Below, in pieces: positions 6,047-9,377 of a stretch of DNA of 9,377 bases. Both the position numbers and the translations under genes were made by a program. The notes beneath the pieces were generated by a model, which saw only the letters and a list, made by a program, of their open reading frames with translations, did no database searches and was not told the DNA's origin. Origin of the DNA: Alphaproteobacteria bacterium (GTDB taxonomy: Bacteria > Pseudomonadota > Alphaproteobacteria > Rhodobacterales > Rhodobacteraceae); NCBI GenBank assembly GCA_024277955.1, contig JAJRUE010000077.1, positions 1 through 9,377 of the forward strand. The letters are read 5' to 3'. Numbering within the stretch: the stretch's first letter is position 1; each line of letters begins with the position of its first letter.

Positions 6047-6108
6047 CCATCAGCCCGGCCCCGTCCATCAGCCCGGTCGCCCATCAGCCCGGTCGCCCAT
6101 CAGCCCGG
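6047..6108. repeat. Four-copy short tandem repeat (core CCATCAGCCCGG)
   Basis: The 12-base core CCATCAGCCCGG begins at 6047, 6065, 6081 and 6097, so the spacings are 18, 16 and 16 bases. The two central units are identical over 16 bases, and the outer ones differ in the linker (CCCCGT versus TCGC). Spacings that are not multiples of three argue against coding. It ends 13 bases from the stop of the 87-codon gene. It probably arose by slippage; a role in mRNA 3' structure is possible. Confidence 0.8.
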
Positions 6109-6121
6109 CCCCGCCCACGCG

Positions 6122-6385
6122 TCACCGCCGCCCACGGCTGCCGCCGCGCCGGGCGGGGCGCGGGGTTTCGGCCAGACCGGCGCGCAGGATCGCCGTCATC
6201 GGATGGTCCGGGTTGGCGGCGCCATAGGTGGCGATCATCAGCGACAGCGCCGCGCGCTGGTCCACATCCGCCGGCAGCTTGAGCGCCCAGTCCAGAAAAA
6301 TCGACCGGCACTGCGCCGCATCGATGCCGTCGATGCGAAAGCTCTCGCGGATCAATCCGGTGCTGTCGATATCGTCAACCTTCAT
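6122..6385 (-). CDS. Small conserved-looking protein encoded behind glnE, function unknown
   Basis: An 87-residue cytoplasmic protein with no signal peptide or membrane segment. From the ATG at 6383-6385 it reads MKVDDIDSTGLIRESFRIDG, then GIDAAQCRSIFLDWALKLP, followed by a predicted helix with ALSLMIATYG, the segment NPDHPMTAILRAGL, and a basic Arg/Gly-rich tail. It looks like a compact all-helical domain with a single Cys. I recall similar small hypothetical proteins next to glnE in Rhodobacteraceae but know no family name or function. The start is supported by AGGAG 7 bases upstream; the open frame extends 33 codons further, into glnE, without a better start. Only 28 bases separate it from the glnE stop, so it is very probably on the glnE transcript. 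A role in nitrogen control is a guess from position only. Confidence 0.78.
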   Translation of the reverse strand: MKVDDIDSTGLIRESFRIDGIDAAQCRSIFLDWALKLPADVDQRAALSLMIATYGAANPDHPMTAILRAGLAETPRPARRGGSRGRR

Positions 6386-6413
6386 CGGGCCACTCCTGTT
6401 CGCACCAGCAGGT

Positions 6414-9224
6414 CTAATCCAGCGCTTGCGGGCGCTCAAGGGCCGCGGCGATGATCTCGCCCGCCTGCCCGGCGGTGCGTTCAAGCTGCCCGGCCAGCGC
6501 CTCGGCGTCGCGGGCGCCGGTTTCGCGGGCCAGGAAATCCAGCCCGCCGGTGCCGATTTCCGAGGCGACCAGGGTTTCCCCGCTCAGCAGCCGGGCCGCC
6601 GACTGGCCCCGCCACATCAGGTCGTAGGCCTGCACCAGCGTGGCCTCGTGCTGCGCGTCGATCCAGCCGATCCTGCGCGCCGCCGCCAGCTGGCCCGCCA
6701 CGTCGCGCGCCGCATCGCCCGCCAGCAGCGCCCCGGTCTGGGCGAAAAGCTCGATATCCTGCAGCCGCCCCGGCCCCCGCTTGGCCTCGAGCCCGCCGCC
6801 GCCAGGGCGCGCCTGGGCCAGGCGGGCGCGCATCTCGGCCACATCCGCAAGCGTCTTTGCGACCGGCCTCGGACGCGCCAGCAGGTCGCGGCGAAAGGTC
6901 TCGATCTCGTCGCCCAGGGCCGCGTCTCCGGCCACCGGGCGCGCCCGGGTCAGCGCCAGATGTTCCCAGGTCCAGGCCTCGTCGCGCTGGTAGCTGCGAA
7001 AGGATGCGAGCGACGTGGCCACCGGCCCCTGCCGGCCCGAAGGCCGCAGCCGCATGTCGACCTCGTAAAGCCGCCCCTCGGCCATCGGCGCGCTCAGCGC
7101 GGTGACCAGCGCCTGGGTCAGGCGCGCGTAATAGCTGCGCGCCGCCAGCGGCCGGCGGCCTTGCGAATAGTCCTGGTCGAGCGGGTCGTAGATCGCGATC
7201 AGGTCCAGGTCCGACGCCGCCGTCAGCCGCCCCGCCCCGAGCGAGCCCATCCCCAGCACCACCGCGCCGCGCCCCGGCGCTTCCCCGTGCTTGCCGGCGA
7301 ATTCGCCAAGCACCGCCGGGAACACCGCGCCCAGCACCGCATCGGCCAGCTCGGCATATTGCCGGCCCGCCTGCGCCGCGTCGATCAGGGCGCGCAGGTG
7401 GTGCACGCCGATGCGGAAATGCCATTCCTTTTGCCAGCGCCGCGCCGCGTTCAGCCGGTCTTCATAATCGCCCGCCTCGCCGATCAGCGCCGCAAGATCG
7501 TCGCGCAGCCAGCCGGCCCCCGGCCAGGGGGCAAAGAAATCGCCGGCCAGCACCGCGTCGAACACCTGGGTGTTGCGCGCCAGGTAATGCGCCAGCCGCG
7601 GCGCGGTCGAGATGACGTCGATGATCAGATCCACCAGCGGCGGGTTGGCCTCGAACATCGAAAACACCTGCACCCCGGCGGGCAGGCCGGCCAGGAACTG
7701 ATCGAAACGGATCAGCGCTTCGTCGGGCTTGGCGGCGCGCCCCAGGCTTTTGAGGATGCCGGGCCTGAGGCGGCCGAATATTTCCACCGCCCGCGCCGAA
7801 CGCATCGCCGGGTAGCTGCGCCAGCGTTCGATGATGGCGCGCGCGCCCTCGGACAGCTCGGGGGGGGCCGGGCGGTTCTGGCCGGGGGCGAAGAAGCCTT
7901 CGGTCAGCTGCGCCACCCGGCCCAGCCGGCGGGCGATGTCGCGGCGCATCTCGTCCGTGTCGCGCCCAGACAGCGCCGCCAGCCGGGCAAAGCCTTCGTC
8001 GGTTTTCGGCAGCGCGTGGGTCTGCGCGTCATTGATCATCTGCAGCCGGTGCTCGACCTCGCGGTGGGCGCGGTAGTCGTCGGCCAGCTCGTCGGCCACC
8101 TCGTCGGGCACCCAGCCCCGCGCCGCCAGCCGCGACAGCCCCTTGAGCGTGCCGCGCACCCTGAGCGAAGCATCGCGCCCGCCGGCGATGATCTGCCGGG
8201 TCTGGGTAAAGAACTCGATCTCGCGGATGCCGCCGAGCCCCAGCTTCATGTCGTGGCCCTCCAGCCGGACCGGACCGCCGCCCCCGGGCGCGCCGCCGGC
8301 CAGACCCTTGTGCTGGCGGATGCGCAGCCGCATGTCGTGGGCGTCCTGGATGGCGGCGAAATCCAGGTGCTTGCGCCAGATGAACGGGGTCAGCCGCTTG
8401 AGATAGGCCCGGCCCGCCGCCAGATCGCCGGCGCAGACCCGCGCCTCGATATGGGCGGCGCGTTCCCAGGTGCGCCCGACGCTTTCGTAATAGCGCTCGG
8501 CCGCCTCCATCGACAGGCAGACCGGGGTCACCGACGCATCCGGGCGCAGCCGCAGATCGGTGCGAAACACATAGCCCTGGCCGGTGGGTTCGGACAGCAG
8601 CGTGCACAGCCGCCGGGTGACGCGCACGAAGGCGGCGCGCGCCTCGCCATAGTCGTCGGGCGCAAACCGGGTTTCGTCGAACAGGCAGATCAGGTCGATG
8701 TCCGAGGAATAGTTCAGCTCGTGCGCGCCCATCTTGCCCATCGCCAGCACCGCCATCCCGGCGGCGGTCTCCTTGTCCGCCGGGCCCGCGCCGGGCAGCT
8801 TGCCCCGGTCGATTTCCGCCGCCACCAGCGCCTTTACCCCCAGGTCCACCGCCAGATCGGCAAACCGGGTGAGCGCGCCGGTGACCTCTTGCAGCGGCCA
8901 GACCCCGGCCAGGTCGACCAGCCCCACCAGCAGCGCCACCTGCCCCTTGATGGCGCGCAGCCCCGGTCCCAGGTCGCCCGGCGCCAGCGCGCGCGCCGAC
9001 GCCAGCAGCGCTTCGAACGCCGCTTCCGGCGGGCCGGCGAGGGCTTCGCGCAACCACGCGGCGTGGCGCTGCATCAGGCCGCGCAGATAGGGGCTGGACC
9101 CGGCCGCCCCGGCCAGCACCCCGGCCAGTTCGGGGCCAAGATCGGAAAACTCGGCGCCGATCTCGCGGCCCTGGTCACGGTCCCAGGGGCACGGGCTGCG
9201 GCGGATGCGGGCTTTGAAATCCAT
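6414..9224 (-). CDS. glnE: Bifunctional glutamine synthetase adenylyltransferase/adenylyl-removing enzyme
   Basis: A 936-residue enzyme (E. coli GlnE has 946) that adenylylates and deadenylylates a Tyr of glutamine synthetase in response to PII protein and glutamine, setting ammonia assimilation. Two nucleotidyltransferase domains are visible. The N-terminal adenylyl-removing domain has MGKMGAHELNYSSDIDLI (about 162-179, with metal-binding D175 and D177) and RTDLRLRPDAS. The C-terminal adenylylating domain has LGMGSLGAGRL, SDLDLI (D672 and D674) and VDMRLRPSG (about 722-730). Helical regulatory segments follow each, including RTWERAAHIEARVCAGD, KLGLGGIREIEFFTQ, and near the end WTWEHLALTRARP and LQDIELFAQ. 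Both active sites look intact. The start chosen is ATG 9222-9224 (MDFKARI), which fits the usual GlnE N-terminus. The frame stays open for 50 more codons upstream, but these run through a probable terminator and poly-T, and no strong Shine-Dalgarno is seen at either start. Confidence 0.96.
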   Translation of the reverse strand: MDFKARIRRSPCPWDRDQGREIGAEFSDLGPELAGVLAGAAGSSPYLRGLMQRHAAWLREALAGPPEAAFEALLASARALAPGDLGPGLRAIKGQVALLVGLVDLAGVWPLQEVTGALTRFADLAVDLGVKALVAAEIDRGKLPGAGPADKETAAGMAVLAMGKMGAHELNYSSDIDLICLFDETRFAPDDYGEARAAFVRVTRRLCTLLSEPTGQGYVFRTDLRLRPDASVTPVCLSMEAAERYYESVGRTWERAAHIEARVCAGDLAAGRAYLKRLTPFIWRKHLDFAAIQDAHDMRLRIRQHKGLAGGAPGGGGPVRLEGHDMKLGLGGIREIEFFTQTRQIIAGGRDASLRVRGTLKGLSRLAARGWVPDEVADELADDYRAHREVEHRLQMINDAQTHALPKTDEGFARLAALSGRDTDEMRRDIARRLGRVAQLTEGFFAPGQNRPAPPELSEGARAIIERWRSYPAMRSARAVEIFGRLRPGILKSLGRAAKPDEALIRFDQFLAGLPAGVQVFSMFEANPPLVDLIIDVISTAPRLAHYLARNTQVFDAVLAGDFFAPWPGAGWLRDDLAALIGEAGDYEDRLNAARRWQKEWHFRIGVHHLRALIDAAQAGRQYAELADAVLGAVFPAVLGEFAGKHGEAPGRGAVVLGMGSLGAGRLTAASDLDLIAIYDPLDQDYSQGRRPLAARSYYARLTQALVTALSAPMAEGRLYEVDMRLRPSGRQGPVATSLASFRSYQRDEAWTWEHLALTRARPVAGDAALGDEIETFRRDLLARPRPVAKTLADVAEMRARLAQARPGGGGLEAKRGPGRLQDIELFAQTGALLAGDAARDVAGQLAAARRIGWIDAQHEATLVQAYDLMWRGQSAARLLSGETLVASEIGTGGLDFLARETGARDAEALAGQLERTAGQAGEIIAAALERPQALD

Positions 9225-9285
9225 GGCCCGACAGTGGGTCAGCGCCGAAGGCGGGTCAACCGATCCGCGGCCCCGAAAAAGCGCC

Positions 9286-9348
9286 GCGAAAAAATAATTG
9301 AAAAAAATCGAAAAAAAGTCACCGGGCAGCGACAGAAAGCCGGCGGTG
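9286..9348 (-). terminator. Probable intrinsic terminator and AT-rich leader upstream of glnE
   Basis: On the minus strand CACCG (9344-9348) pairs with CGGTG (9320-9324), with an inner GGC/GCC pairing, and is followed at once by AC and seven T (9311-9317), then further T-runs down to about 9288. This fits a terminator for a minus-strand gene entering from the right. The same AT-rich stretch, unlike anything else in the window, could also carry the glnE promoter, but I found no good -35/-10 pair. Confidence 0.45.
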
Positions 9349-9354
9349 GCGCGT

Positions 9355-9377
9355 TTAGTTCCCCAGATACACATTCA
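9355..9377 (-). CDS. Possible last codons of an upstream minus-strand gene (partial)
   Basis: On the minus strand one frame reads NVYLGN and stops at TAA (9355-9357), 6 bases before the stem of the probable terminator. Stop-then-terminator spacing is typical of a gene end, but six codons cannot identify a product, and a chance stop is quite possible. Confidence 0.3.

Larger units (their letters stand above)
5794..6121. other. 328-base intergenic spacer, C-rich on the + strand, no convincing gene
   Basis: This lies between the start of the DUF2147-like gene and the end of the 87-codon gene, both on the minus strand. The right two thirds are C-rich on the + strand, with many CCCGG-type words. 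Long open frames on + cross it, but they translate to Pro/Ala/Ser-rich low-complexity sequence and run antisense through the 87-codon gene. It contains an inverted repeat ATCCGG/CCGGAT (5864-5882), which may be an operator, and a four-copy repeat at 6047-6108. No tRNA or other structured RNA was recognised. Confidence 0.6.

Noticed and set aside
6047..6108. CRISPR array
   Set aside because: The units are only 16-18 bases with almost no spacer and no cas genes are present; it is a simple tandem repeat.
5843..6454. A + strand open frame rich in Pro, Ala and Ser through the spacer and the 87-codon gene
   Set aside because: It has no Shine-Dalgarno, its composition simply follows the C-rich DNA, it crosses a non-triplet repeat, and it runs antisense to a better-supported gene.
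9225..9374. A 50-residue N-terminal extension of GlnE with a Phe-rich, apparently membrane-like segment
   Set aside because: The Phe codons come from T-runs of a probable terminator/leader, GlnE is a cytoplasmic enzyme, and the start at 9224 gives the expected length and N-terminus.

Overview
The window looks like ordinary chromosome from a high-GC alphaproteobacterium, most likely a Rhodobacterales (Rhodobacteraceae/Paracoccaceae) member. The evidence is the GC-rich coding with strong G/C third positions, the Entner-Doudoroff pair edd-eda, a full-length glnE, and two proteins (a DUF6778-like lipoprotein and a Rhodobacter-type PIN protein) that I know mainly from that group. These assignments come from recognising protein motifs, not from a database search.

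Layout from left to right: the C-terminus of a membrane protein (probably DedA family, + strand); a 309-base spacer with hairpins; a small membrane-anchored M48 zinc protease (+); a PIN-domain protein (-) whose first catalytic Asp lies upstream of any standard start codon; a short tandem repeat; a DUF6778-like lipoprotein (-); a divergent regulatory region with a perfect LacI-family-type operator; edd and eda (+); a compact three-hairpin element that begins inside the end of eda and is built like a bidirectional terminator; a small secreted DUF2147-like protein (-); a 328-base GC-rich spacer with a four-copy repeat; an 87-codon unrecognised gene directly behind glnE (-); glnE itself (-); and at the right edge a probable terminator and the last codons of another minus-strand gene.

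Functionally, edd and eda form the two dedicated steps of the Entner-Doudoroff pathway (6-phosphogluconate to KDPG to pyruvate plus glyceraldehyde-3-phosphate) and are probably one transcription unit under a sugar-responsive LacI-type repressor. GlnE is the adenylylating/deadenylylating enzyme of glutamine synthetase, so the right third concerns nitrogen control. The other genes are single housekeeping or envelope genes with no evident pathway link.

I see no CRISPR array, transposase, phage gene, tRNA or rRNA, and no convincing undescribed multi-gene system. The best second-look items are the three-hairpin element after eda, the PIN gene with a missing start, the edd operator, and the small gene coupled to glnE.
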